Source of the DNA: Bacteroidota bacterium | GTDB lineage: Bacteria; Bacteroidota; Ignavibacteria; Ignavibacteriales; Ignavibacteriaceae | Assembly (NCBI GenBank): GCA_030706105.1 | Contig: JAUZPC010000010.1 | Coordinates: 1 to 21,097, forward strand | Direction of reading: 5' to 3' | DNA length: 21,097 bases | In this document: in pieces, positions 14,243-21,097 of the stretch | How positions within the stretch are numbered: the stretch's first letter is position 1 | How the letters are laid out: every line of letters begins with the position of its first letter | The notes under the pieces: generated by a model | What the model saw: only the letters and a program-made list of their open reading frames with translations | The model's database searches: none | What the model was told of the DNA's origin: nothing | Program-made: the position numbers and the translations under genes

Positions 14243-16162
14243 TTAAATTTTATTTTTAATTTCAGATTCAATTTTACTAATAAAATCTGACAAAGACAAA
14301 GTTCCTTCATCACCTTTTTTATGCTGGCGAACTGAAACCGTATTTGTATCCTGCTCTTTTTGACCTACAATAAGCATATATGGTACTTTATTTGTTTCCC
14401 AATCTCTTATTTTATATCCAATTTTTTCGTTTCTCAGGTCAGTCTCGGCTCTGAATCCTTGTGCCTTGAGAGTATTTGCAACTTGTTTTGCATAATCCAT
14501 AAAGTTTTGAGAAACAGGAAGTACTGCTGCCTGTACCGGAGCCAACCAAACCGGGAAAGCGCCACCATAATGCTCAATAAGGACGCCAAAAAATCTTTCA
14601 ATAGAACCAAGTAAAGCTCTATGAACCATAAATGGTCTATGCTCTTTACCATCCTCGCCAATGTATGTCATATCAAAACGTTCAGGCATATTGAAATCAA
14701 ACTGAACAGTTGTCATTTGCCATTCACGGCCAAGTGCATCTTTAATTTTAATATCAATTTTAGGTCCATAAAAGGCTCCACCGCCTTCATCTACCTTAAA
14801 TTTCAAACTTTCTTTTTCTAAAGCAGATTTCAAGGATGCTTCAGCTTTATCCCATAACTCATTTTCACCAACAGCTTTTTCAGGCTTAGTTGAGAGATAA
14901 TAGGTTAAATTTTCAAAGCCGAAAGATTTCCACATCATAATTGCAAATCTTACAACTTCTCTTATTTCATCTTCAATTTGTTCCTGTGCACAGAAAATAT
15001 GGGCATCATCCTGAGTAAACCCTCTAACGCGCAAAAGTCCGTGCAGAGCACCGCTTTTTTCGTATCTGTAAACAGTTCCAAGTTCAGCCCATCTTAAAGG
15101 TAAGTCTCTGTAAGAACGGAGATGACTCTTATATATCATAATATGGAATGGACAGTTCATTGGTTTGATAATGTAGTTCTGCTCATCAACTTCCATTGCA
15201 GAGTACATGCTGTCCTTGTAAAACCCTAAGTGACCGCTTGTTTCCCATAACCAGCTTTTGCCCATATGGGGGGTATATAAAATTTCGTAGCCGTTTTTAA
15301 TGTGAGCATCACGCCAGAAATTTTCAATTTCCATTCTGACTCTGGCACCTTTTGGATGCCAATAAATCAAACCGGGACCGGCTTCTTCATGTGTGCTAAA
15401 CAGATCCAACTGTTTGCCCAATTTACGATGATCTCTTTTTTTAGCTTCTTCTAAAAGGACAAGATAATCATCAAGCATTTTCTTTTTAGGGAAAGATATG
15501 CCGTAAATTCTTTGTAATTGCTGACGCTTCTCATCACCTCTCCAATATGAACCGGAAATGTTAAGCAGCTTAATATATTTTATTTTTCCGGCAGCAGGTA
15601 AATGCGGACCGGTACATAAGTCAGTAAAATTACCTTCTTTGTAAATACTTATAACTTCATTTTCATCTAATTCAGAAATGATCTCAGTTTTATAATTATC
15701 GCCTTTGTTTCCAAAGAACTCAAGTGCTTTTACTCTGGAAAGTTCTTCTCTTACAAATGGGCAATTTTCTTTTGCAAGCTGAAGCATTTTATCTTCAATT
15801 GCTTTAAGATCTTCTTCTTTAAGCTGTTCTTTAATATCGATGTCGTAATAGAAACCGGAATCAATAGCCGGGCCGACACCAAATTTAGCTTCAGGGTATA
15901 TTAAGGTAATGGCATGAGCCATCAAATGGGAAGTTGAATGCCAATAAACCTCTTTCCCCTTTTCATCATCAAAAGTTAAAAATTTAATCTTAGAATCAGA
16001 AGAGATAGGAGCAAGCATATCCTTTACTTTACCGTCGACTTCAGCAGCAAGAGCCTCATCAGCAAGACGGTGAGATATAGACTCAGCAATTTCATAAGAT
16101 GAAATGCCGGAATTATATTCTTTAATATTTCCGTCAGGAAAAGTAATTTTTATCGTATTCAT
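14243..16162 (-). CDS. thrS: Threonine--tRNA ligase
   Basis: A 639-residue class II synthetase of normal length and domain order. The TGS domain covers about 1-62. The N2 editing domain (about 65-225) has H75-S-T-S-H79 and the F-T-D-L-C-T-G-P-H-L motif that removes mischarged serine. The catalytic core (about 240-530) has the zinc cysteine in M-N-C-P-F-H, motif 2 around T-V-Y-R-Y-E-K-S-G-A-L-H-G-L-L-R-V-R-G-F-T-Q-D-D-A-H, and motif 3 at V-H-R-A-L-L-G-S-I-E-R. The anticodon-binding domain begins at about 538. It heads the thrS-infC-rpmI-rplT block. The tRNA terminator (16179-16202) lies only about 17 nt upstream of its ATG, so it is expressed by read-through or from a promoter close to the start; no T-box or other leader fits in that space. 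Confidence 0.98.
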   Translation of the reverse strand: MNTIKITFPDGNIKEYNSGISSYEIAESISHRLADEALAAEVDGKVKDMLAPISSDSKIKFLTFDDEKGKEVYWHSTSHLMAHAITLIYPEAKFGVGPAIDSGFYYDIDIKEQLKEEDLKAIEDKMLQLAKENCPFVREELSRVKALEFFGNKGDNYKTEIISELDENEVISIYKEGNFTDLCTGPHLPAAGKIKYIKLLNISGSYWRGDEKRQQLQRIYGISFPKKKMLDDYLVLLEEAKKRDHRKLGKQLDLFSTHEEAGPGLIYWHPKGARVRMEIENFWRDAHIKNGYEILYTPHMGKSWLWETSGHLGFYKDSMYSAMEVDEQNYIIKPMNCPFHIMIYKSHLRSYRDLPLRWAELGTVYRYEKSGALHGLLRVRGFTQDDAHIFCAQEQIEDEIREVVRFAIMMWKSFGFENLTYYLSTKPEKAVGENELWDKAEASLKSALEKESLKFKVDEGGGAFYGPKIDIKIKDALGREWQMTTVQFDFNMPERFDMTYIGEDGKEHRPFMVHRALLGSIERFFGVLIEHYGGAFPVWLAPVQAAVLPVSQNFMDYAKQVANTLKAQGFRAETDLRNEKIGYKIRDWETNKVPYMLIVGQKEQDTNTVSVRQHKKGDEGTLSLSDFISKIESEIKNKI

Positions 16163-16178
16163 TATTTTATTATATAAT

Positions 16179-16202
16179 AAAAAAAATCGGAGATTATCTC
16201 TG
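16179..16202 (-). terminator. Terminator after the tRNA pair, overlapping the thrS leader
   Basis: On the minus strand CAGAGA-TAA-TCTCCG (16188-16202) forms a short hairpin with one mismatch, followed by eight near-consecutive U residues (16179-16186). It lies 11 nt after tRNA-Val and about 17 nt before the thrS start. Confidence 0.6.
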
Positions 16203-16213
16203 ACTTAAAATCG

Positions 16214-16287
16214 TGGGCCCTAGAGGAGTCGAACCTCTGACCTTCTGCACGTCAAGCAGACGCTCTAACCAACTGAGCTAAAAGCCC
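16214..16287 (-). tRNA. tRNA-Val (GAC anticodon)
   Basis: A 74-nt cloverleaf read leftward. The acceptor GGGCTTT pairs with AGGGCCC (two G-U pairs), with discriminator A. The D arm is AGCTCAGTTGGTTAGAGC, the anticodon stem-loop TCTGC-TTGACGT-GCAGA has GAC at positions 34-36, and the T arm is CAGAGG-TTCGACT-CCTCT with the conserved TTCGA. CCA is not encoded. Confidence 0.95.
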
Positions 16288-16323
16288 ATTACTTTAGGAC
16301 TCGATCTGCTAGGAAAAAAAGAG

Positions 16324-16409
16324 TACCGAGGGCCGGACTCGAACCGGCACGGGAATTAATTCCCACAGGATTTTAAGTCCTGTGCGTCTACCAATTTCGC
16401 CACCCCGGC
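16324..16409 (-). tRNA. tRNA-Leu (UAA anticodon)
   Basis: An 86-nt class II tRNA read leftward. The acceptor GCCGGGG pairs with CCTCGGT, including the G1-U72 pair also seen in E. coli tRNA-Leu(UAA). The anticodon stem-loop is CAGGA-CTTAAAA-TCCTG with TAA as anticodon. A long variable arm (GGGAATTAATTCCC) and a T arm GCCGG-TTCGAGT-CCGGC follow. CCA is not encoded. It lies 36 nt upstream of tRNA-Val, and the two are probably one transcript. Confidence 0.96.
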
Positions 16410-16433
16410 ATATCTTTTTTAATTAGGCTTGTA

Positions 16434-16462
16434 AATATATAGATTAATTCAATTTTATGCAA
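16434..16462 (-). promoter_or_regulatory. Probable promoter of the tRNA-Leu/tRNA-Val unit
   Basis: On the minus strand TTGCAT (16462-16457), a 17-nt spacer and TATATT (16439-16434) lie 25 nt before the 5' end of tRNA-Leu. The downstream hexamer extends as TATATTTAC, which also fits the Bacteroidota -7 pattern TAnnTTT. Position and spacing are right for stable RNA transcription. Confidence 0.5.
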
Positions 16463-16836
16463 GTTATTGAACAAAAAAAATATAATTTTTTCTTTTTTCT
16501 TTCCGCATTATATATTTATACTTAATTTATTACATTCTAAACAATTAAACCTTGTTAAGTTTTTGTTCTAAACGTTTTATAGCAGTACTTTTTTACCATA
16601 ATTCATGATTTCTTTTTTCAATTTTTCTCAGTATTGTCTTTTAGGCATATTTTTTTTCTGTTATATTATAAAAAAAGGTTGTTTTATAAAAATAATTTCT
16701 TTAAGTTTCTTTTTTCAAAAGTTACTTTATTTTACTATTATATAGATTATTTTGCTCTAGCTGTTTAAATTTCCATTTTTCGTTCGATAATAGGAAAGAT
16801 AATTAGTATTTCATCTAAAACAACCTGGATCATTTT
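16463..16836. other. AT-rich intergenic stretch between divergent units
   Basis: About 370 bases with very low GC content and long T and A runs. I see no ORF, RNA fold or repeat family I can support. It separates the leftward tRNA/thrS unit from the rightward kinase gene and must contain the kinase promoter, but no single promoter stands out. Confidence 0.6.
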
Positions 16837-16839
16837 TTG

Positions 16840-19800
16840 ATGCTGTTAAACAAGCTCTATTATATCGATGATATTTACAAGGACCGTGTAAAGTTACGTA
16901 AAAGTATAGATTCCGCTATTGAAGTTATAGACATTCATGATATTAACACTTTAAATCATATTCTTAGTTATCGTATTAAAGTTCAAAATGTTTTTGTCTG
17001 CGAACTACAGGTACTGGATTTAAAACCTTTTGAAGTTATTTCTTTAATTAAAGATAAAAATCCTGAAAATATTGTAATTATTTTTACCGATAAAGGCTCG
17101 GAAGATCTGGCTTCTCAGGCCATTCTGAACGGCGCTGATTTCTATTTTAGAAAGACAGATGATAATTATGATAAGTTTGTTTCCATATTGACTAATTACT
17201 TATCAAAAAAACAGCTTACAAGCAGTTCATTAAATTCAAGCTCTATCAGGGACAAAGAAATTACATTTCTCCAGAAACCGGATGGTACATTTATTTACCT
17301 CTCCCCCTCTGTTTACAATGTTTTTGGTTATAAGCCGGAAGAACTACTTGCAAAATCTGTTTATGATTTTATACATCCGGATGATCTTAATAAAGTAAAA
17401 AACGATATCCATAAACAGCTTCTTGGCGGTAATGAGGCCGATAAAGTTGTTTACAGAATTAAACATAAAAATGGAAAATATCTTTTTGTTGAATCTGACA
17501 ACAAGCCGATTCTTGGCGAAGATAAAACTATAAAGGAATTTTATTCCGAATCCAGAGATATAAGCCACACTATATTAAATGAAACCAACTTTATGCCGGA
17601 TCTTAAAAATAACGGCACTGATTCTGATTTCAATTACGATAGGATAAAAGATGGTATTACCAGCGATTTGAAACTAACTTCCATTTATGAGGACAGTCCG
17701 TATGCGGTTATTATTTTTGATCAGGCCGCAATGCAGCAGTTGGATGCCAACGAAGCAGCATTAAAGCTATATGGCTATTCCAAAGAAGAGTTTCTGAATA
17801 TTAAGTTTACCGAATTATCATTAGAACCGGAAAAAACATATATTAATATTCACAATTACACTGAAGGTAATAAAGTTTTTGTTCCGATAAGATACCATAA
17901 GAACAAACAGGGAAGAATTTTCCCGGTTGAGATTACTACTACATTTATACATCACTCCAAAAGAATAATTGTTTTTGCCGCAATAAAAGATTTAACCCAG
18001 CAGTTAAGCTCATATTATGCTTTAAGCGAAAACGAAAAGAAGTTTAAACTAATATTTGAAAATTCGATTGATGCAATTTGTGTTATTAAGGAAGGTATCC
18101 ACCAGATAGCAAATAATGCTTATTTGGAATTATTAGGTTATAAAAGTAATGATTCTTTATATGGAACAAATATTGTTGATTTCGTTGTCGATGAAGAAAA
18201 AGACAGGATAATATCCTTTATACAAAACAGGGTTCAAAGGAAACCCGCACCTCAGCATTATGAAACAATAGCTTTAACAAGGAACGGCAGTAAATTTCTT
18301 GCAGATATTAATGTCTCAACTTACATTCAAGACAATGAATTATACTCTATTTTAATTGTGCGGGATACTACCAGGCAAAAGGAAGCAGACAGAGCCCTTT
18401 TGGAAAGCGAATCCAGATTTAGAAAAGTTTTTGAAAATACTCTGAATATCCCTGTATTCGGCATAAACAGAGAGCACATTGTTATTTACTGGAATAAAGC
18501 AAGTGAAGTAACATACGGATATACTTATTATGAAGCAATTGGCAAGAAAGTGGAAGAAATTTTATACCCCACTGACAGCAAGAATATTGTTTATAACGGG
18601 CTTGAAGATATATTTACTGAGAATAAGGATGAATTTCCAAAAGAATCCTGCCTGAAAAAGAAAAACGGCGGCTTAATTTATGTCTATGCCAATCAGGTTT
18701 TAATTTCAAACAGTAATGACGAAAAAGAGATATACAGTATTCAAACTGATTTAAGTGAAATAAAGAATGCTGAAAATAAATTAAGACAGCTTTCAAGCGC
18801 AGTTGAACAAAACCCTACTTCCATTATTATTACCGATATAAATGGGAATATTGAATACGTAAACCCAAAGTTTGAGCAAGTAACCGGTTATTCTTATGCT
18901 GAAGTCATTGGCAAAAATCCCCGGATACTGAAATCCGGCGAAAAACCGACAGAAGAATATGCTTCCCTATGGAAAGATATTTTGGAAGGCCGTGAATGGC
19001 GCGGTGAACTTCATAACAAGAAGAAGAATAATGAGTTGTTCTGGGAATCTGCTTTTATTTCCCCAATAAAGGATGAAAAAGGAAACATAACGCATTTTCT
19101 TGCTATAAAAGAGGATATAACCGAGAAAAAGCATCAGGAAGAAGCAATTATAAACTCTGAAGCACAATTCCGTTCTGTTTGGGAAAGCTCATTTGACGCC
19201 ATGCGTCTTACAGATTCCGAAGGAGTTGTTCTTAAAGTTAATGATGCATACTGCAGTTTAGTTGGGTTGCCCAGAGAGAAACTGGAAGGATATAAATTTG
19301 CAAATATTTATGTCCCCGCTAATTATGATCATTCAATTTCAAAATTTATTGAACGTTTTGAAACGCATAATTTTCAGAATCAGTTTGAAACTGAAATGGA
19401 GCTTTGGAATGGCAAAAAAGTATGGGTAGAACTTTCAAACTCTCTTATAAATATAAATGGAAAAGAATCTTTACTGCTTTCGATATTTAGGAATATCTCA
19501 GACCGCAAGAACCAGCAGCTTGAACTTATTTCTTCTAAAGAAAAAGCTGAAGAAGTGAGCCGGTTAAAATCGAACTTCCTTAATAATATGAGCCATGAAA
19601 TTAGAACACCGATGGTCGGTATTTTAGGATTTTCACAAATACTTTACAGTGAAATTGACTCCCCTGAATTAAGGGAATTTGTTGAAGAAATTATTAAGTC
19701 CGGTAACAGAATGATGAATACCATTAATTCCATTCTGGACTTATCAAGAATTGAAGCTAATAAACTTGAACTTAAGATTACTACCATTAACCTTCTTGAA

Positions 19801-20700
19801 GAAATAAAAGAAGTAGTAAAACCTCTTAAAGCTATAGCAGAACAAAATGATCTTTATTTTGTAATCCGCAGTAAAGTTGAAGAGATAGTAATTGCCATAG
19901 ACAAACATATGCTATCCCAAATTGTTAATAATTTAGTAGGGAATGCAATTAAATATACCCGCATTGGCGGAATAATTATTGAACTGGATATAATTGCAAA
20001 AGAAAATACTGATTGGGTAGTACTTAAAATTATAGACAGCGGAATTGGAATTCCAAAAGAAAGTTTGAATATAATTTTTGAAGAGTTCAGACAGGTTAGC
20101 GAAGGCTTAAACAGGCAATTTGAAGGTACCGGTTTGGGCTTAACAATTACAAAGAGGATTGTTGAACTTCTGGATGGATATATTGAAGTTAACAGCACTG
20201 TCGGCACAGGTTCTGAATTTATAGTTTACTTCCCTCTCCCTGAAAGAGAGCACAATGAGCCAGTGATTAAAGAAGAATTAAAACTAGAAAAAGATATGGA
20301 TTTCAGAGATATTAATCAGTCAAATGATCCGGGCCTGCCGCAGGTTTTACTTGTTGAAAACGATTCTGTAAATAGAACTGTTATGACTTTATTCCTAAAT
20401 AAAACTTGCAAACTTGACCTGGCAGAAAACGGTGAATCTTCTGTTGAAATGGCAAAGAAAAAGAATTATGCTGCTGTTTTAATGGATATAAATTTAGGCA
20501 CCGGAATGAACGGCACAGAAGCCGCCCAGGCAATTAAGAAAATACCCGGCTATGAGGATACCCCTATTGTTGCCGTAACCGCTTATGCCATGGTTGGCGA
20601 TAAAGAGAAATTTCTGGACGCCGGTTGTACACACTACATTTCAAAACCGTTTGATAAAGAGACACTTGTTACTCTGGTAAAAACTGTCATGCAGAAATAA
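16840..20700 (+). CDS. Cytoplasmic hybrid histidine kinase: pseudo-receiver, six PAS, HisKA, HATPase_c, receiver
   Basis: A 1286-residue protein without membrane segments. Residues 1-115 look like a receiver domain: acidic D10-D11, T83, K105 and the G-S-E-D-L-A-x-Q-A-I-L-N-G-A-D-F-Y helix are at receiver spacing, but the phospho-accepting Asp is E55. Six PAS repeats follow, at about 137-243, 279-387, 397-512, 522-643, 648-766 and 773-892, several ending in the linker pattern D-I/T-T-x-x-K/Q. HisKA (about 900-970) has S-H919-E-I-R-T-P. HATPase_c has the N-box N1035, D1066-S-G-I-G-I-P and G-T-G-L-G-L. The C-terminal receiver (1168-1286) has D1216, a V-T-A switch and K1269. It probably senses several intracellular signals and phosphorylates D1216, but no partner gene or output regulator is next to it. 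The ATG at 16840 is used; a TTG just before it adds one residue. Confidence 0.95.
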   Translation: MLLNKLYYIDDIYKDRVKLRKSIDSAIEVIDIHDINTLNHILSYRIKVQNVFVCELQVLDLKPFEVISLIKDKNPENIVIIFTDKGSEDLASQAILNGADFYFRKTDDNYDKFVSILTNYLSKKQLTSSSLNSSSIRDKEITFLQKPDGTFIYLSPSVYNVFGYKPEELLAKSVYDFIHPDDLNKVKNDIHKQLLGGNEADKVVYRIKHKNGKYLFVESDNKPILGEDKTIKEFYSESRDISHTILNETNFMPDLKNNGTDSDFNYDRIKDGITSDLKLTSIYEDSPYAVIIFDQAAMQQLDANEAALKLYGYSKEEFLNIKFTELSLEPEKTYINIHNYTEGNKVFVPIRYHKNKQGRIFPVEITTTFIHHSKRIIVFAAIKDLTQQLSSYYALSENEKKFKLIFENSIDAICVIKEGIHQIANNAYLELLGYKSNDSLYGTNIVDFVVDEEKDRIISFIQNRVQRKPAPQHYETIALTRNGSKFLADINVSTYIQDNELYSILIVRDTTRQKEADRALLESESRFRKVFENTLNIPVFGINREHIVIYWNKASEVTYGYTYYEAIGKKVEEILYPTDSKNIVYNGLEDIFTENKDEFPKESCLKKKNGGLIYVYANQVLISNSNDEKEIYSIQTDLSEIKNAENKLRQLSSAVEQNPTSIIITDINGNIEYVNPKFEQVTGYSYAEVIGKNPRILKSGEKPTEEYASLWKDILEGREWRGELHNKKKNNELFWESAFISPIKDEKGNITHFLAIKEDITEKKHQEEAIINSEAQFRSVWESSFDAMRLTDSEGVVLKVNDAYCSLVGLPREKLEGYKFANIYVPANYDHSISKFIERFETHNFQNQFETEMELWNGKKVWVELSNSLININGKESLLLSIFRNISDRKNQQLELISSKEKAEEVSRLKSNFLNNMSHEIRTPMVGILGFSQILYSEIDSPELREFVEEIIKSGNRMMNTINSILDLSRIEANKLELKITTINLLEEIKEVVKPLKAIAEQNDLYFVIRSKVEEIVIAIDKHMLSQIVNNLVGNAIKYTRIGGIIIELDIIAKENTDWVVLKIIDSGIGIPKESLNIIFEEFRQVSEGLNRQFEGTGLGLTITKRIVELLDGYIEVNSTVGTGSEFIVYFPLPEREHNEPVIKEELKLEKDMDFRDINQSNDPGLPQVLLVENDSVNRTVMTLFLNKTCKLDLAENGESSVEMAKKKNYAAVLMDINLGTGMNGTEAAQAIKKIPGYEDTPIVAVTAYAMVGDKEKFLDAGCTHYISKPFDKETLVTLVKTVMQK

Positions 20701-20725
20701 CGTCTGCTAAAAATGAGTATCTAAT

Positions 20726-20754
20726 AAAAAAGCGGCTTTATAGGCCGCTTTTTT
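20726..20754. terminator. Rho-independent terminator after the hybrid kinase gene
   Basis: AAAAAAGCGGC and GCCGCTTTTTT form an 11-bp stem with the 7-nt loop TTTATAG, 25 nt after the stop codon. The stem is flanked by A on one side and T on the other, so it can work in both directions. Confidence 0.92.
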
Positions 20755-20764
20755 AATGTCTAAA

Positions 20765-20814
20765 CTGTCTGAACCTTGATAGAATATCCGATTCCGGATT
20801 TACATGATTTATAT
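20765..20814. repeat. Possible degenerate interspersed repeat (CTGTCTGAACCTTGAT type)
   Basis: The segment starts CTGTCTGAACCTTGAT and continues to GGATTTACATGATTTATAT. From memory, intergenic repeats with this kind of opening and an ATTTACATGATTTA-like tail recur in Bacteroidota and Ignavibacteria genomes. There is only one copy in the window, so the call depends on that recollection. An internal imperfect palindrome (ATCCG-ATT-CCGGAT) is visible. Confidence 0.3.
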
Positions 20815-20967
20815 GAGTAGGGGGAATTGTACTGTGGCTAAAGCCGGAGATGATTTGTTATTATACTTCCAAGAGATAAAGAGACTGTGTGAAAATTAGA
20901 CCCTGACAATGATATCAGTCCGGAAACATTGGAATAATTTCATATAATATAAGTATATAAGTCCGGA

Positions 20968-20994
20968 GCCCCCTGTGTCCCCCTTAAGAAGGGG
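20968..20994. repeat. Second copy-type of the CCCCCTTAA-AAGGGG palindrome
   Basis: GCCCCCTGTGTCCCCCTTAAG followed by AAGGGG resembles the palindromic core of the 104-bp repeats at the left end and of the element at 899-935. CCCCTT (20980-20985) and AAGGGG (20989-20994) pair around an AAG loop. It is isolated, with no nuclease gene beside it in the window, and lies 55 nt after the stop codon of the leftward partial gene. Confidence 0.6.
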
Positions 20995-21048
20995 AAAGAC
21001 GGACACTCATACTGTCTATATTAAGTTTAACTTTTAGGGCAAATTACG

Positions 21049-21097
21049 TTATTTCCTGCCTCTGCCATTGCCTCTATCTTTTTTATCCCTGTTATCA
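21049..21097 (-). CDS. 3' end of a leftward gene with a basic Gly/Arg-rich tail (partial)
   Basis: Fifteen codons before a TAA at 21049-21051 read D-N-R-D-K-K-D-R-G-N-G-R-G-R-K. The gene would enter from beyond the right edge. A charged, Gly/Arg-rich C-terminus is all that is visible, so no family can be named, and a chance open frame cannot be excluded over so short a stretch. Confidence 0.35.
   Translation of the reverse strand, partial: DNRDKKDRGNGRGRK

Noticed and set aside
16163..16213. T-box or other riboswitch upstream of thrS
   Set aside because: Only about 50 nt separate tRNA-Val and thrS, and most of it is the terminator.
17344..20207. Minus-strand ORFs within the kinase gene
   Set aside because: They are antisense shadows of a continuous, domain-rich coding frame.

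Overview
The window is AT-rich chromosomal DNA, almost all of it transcribed leftward (minus strand), with one large divergent gene at the right. The gene set and order (thrS-infC-rpmI-rplT-pheS-pheT, then a coiled-coil gene, zapA, a 6S-like RNA and rny), the low GC content, the Kdo pathway gene kdsB (which implies a lipopolysaccharide outer membrane) and the long multi-PAS hybrid kinase suggest a Gram-negative member of the Bacteroidota/Chlorobiota/Ignavibacteriota group, perhaps Ignavibacteria. This placement is an inference from gene content and protein style, not from a database match.

Left end (1-950): an accessory patch. Three tandem 104-bp repeats (4-306) run into the 3' end of a DUF559 (Vsr/PD-(D/E)XK-like) nuclease gene, so the last ~15 residues and the stop codon of the protein lie inside the repeat. 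A shortened direct copy (765-808) flanks the gene's upstream side. A related palindrome (899-935) seems to serve as terminator for the neighbouring operon. A relative of the same palindrome occurs near the right end (20968-20994).

951-5737: a compact leftward operon of envelope and housekeeping genes: M48/Ste24-type protease, 1-acyl-glycerol-phosphate acyltransferase (plsC), gatC, kdsB, a D-cysteine desulfhydrase-like PLP enzyme, a HIT hydrolase and a free-standing cobalamin-binding domain protein. Junctions are very tight (2-3 nt gaps, an 8-nt overlap and a 1-nt TAATG overlap), with wider gaps of 32 and 76 nt. 5826-6938 is a separate exported serine beta-lactamase-like hydrolase.

7064-16202: translation and cell-division block. 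thrS, infC (AUU start), rpmI and rplT end at a strong UUCG-loop terminator. Then come pheS, pheT, a short coiled-coil protein, zapA, a ~210-nt rod-like RNA that I read as 6S RNA, and rny with its own terminator. Upstream of thrS lie tRNA-Val(GAC) and tRNA-Leu(UAA), read from a visible promoter and closed by a small hairpin terminator.

16463-16839 is an AT-rich intergenic stretch. 16840-20700 (plus strand) encodes a 1286-residue soluble hybrid histidine kinase: an N-terminal receiver-like domain with Glu in place of the phospho-accepting Asp, six PAS domains, HisKA, HATPase_c and a C-terminal receiver, followed by a terminator. The last ~340 bases hold degenerate repeats and the 3' end of one more leftward gene.

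The most unusual feature is the association of the DUF559 nuclease gene with its repeats, followed by the phosphomimetic-like pseudo-receiver of the kinase.
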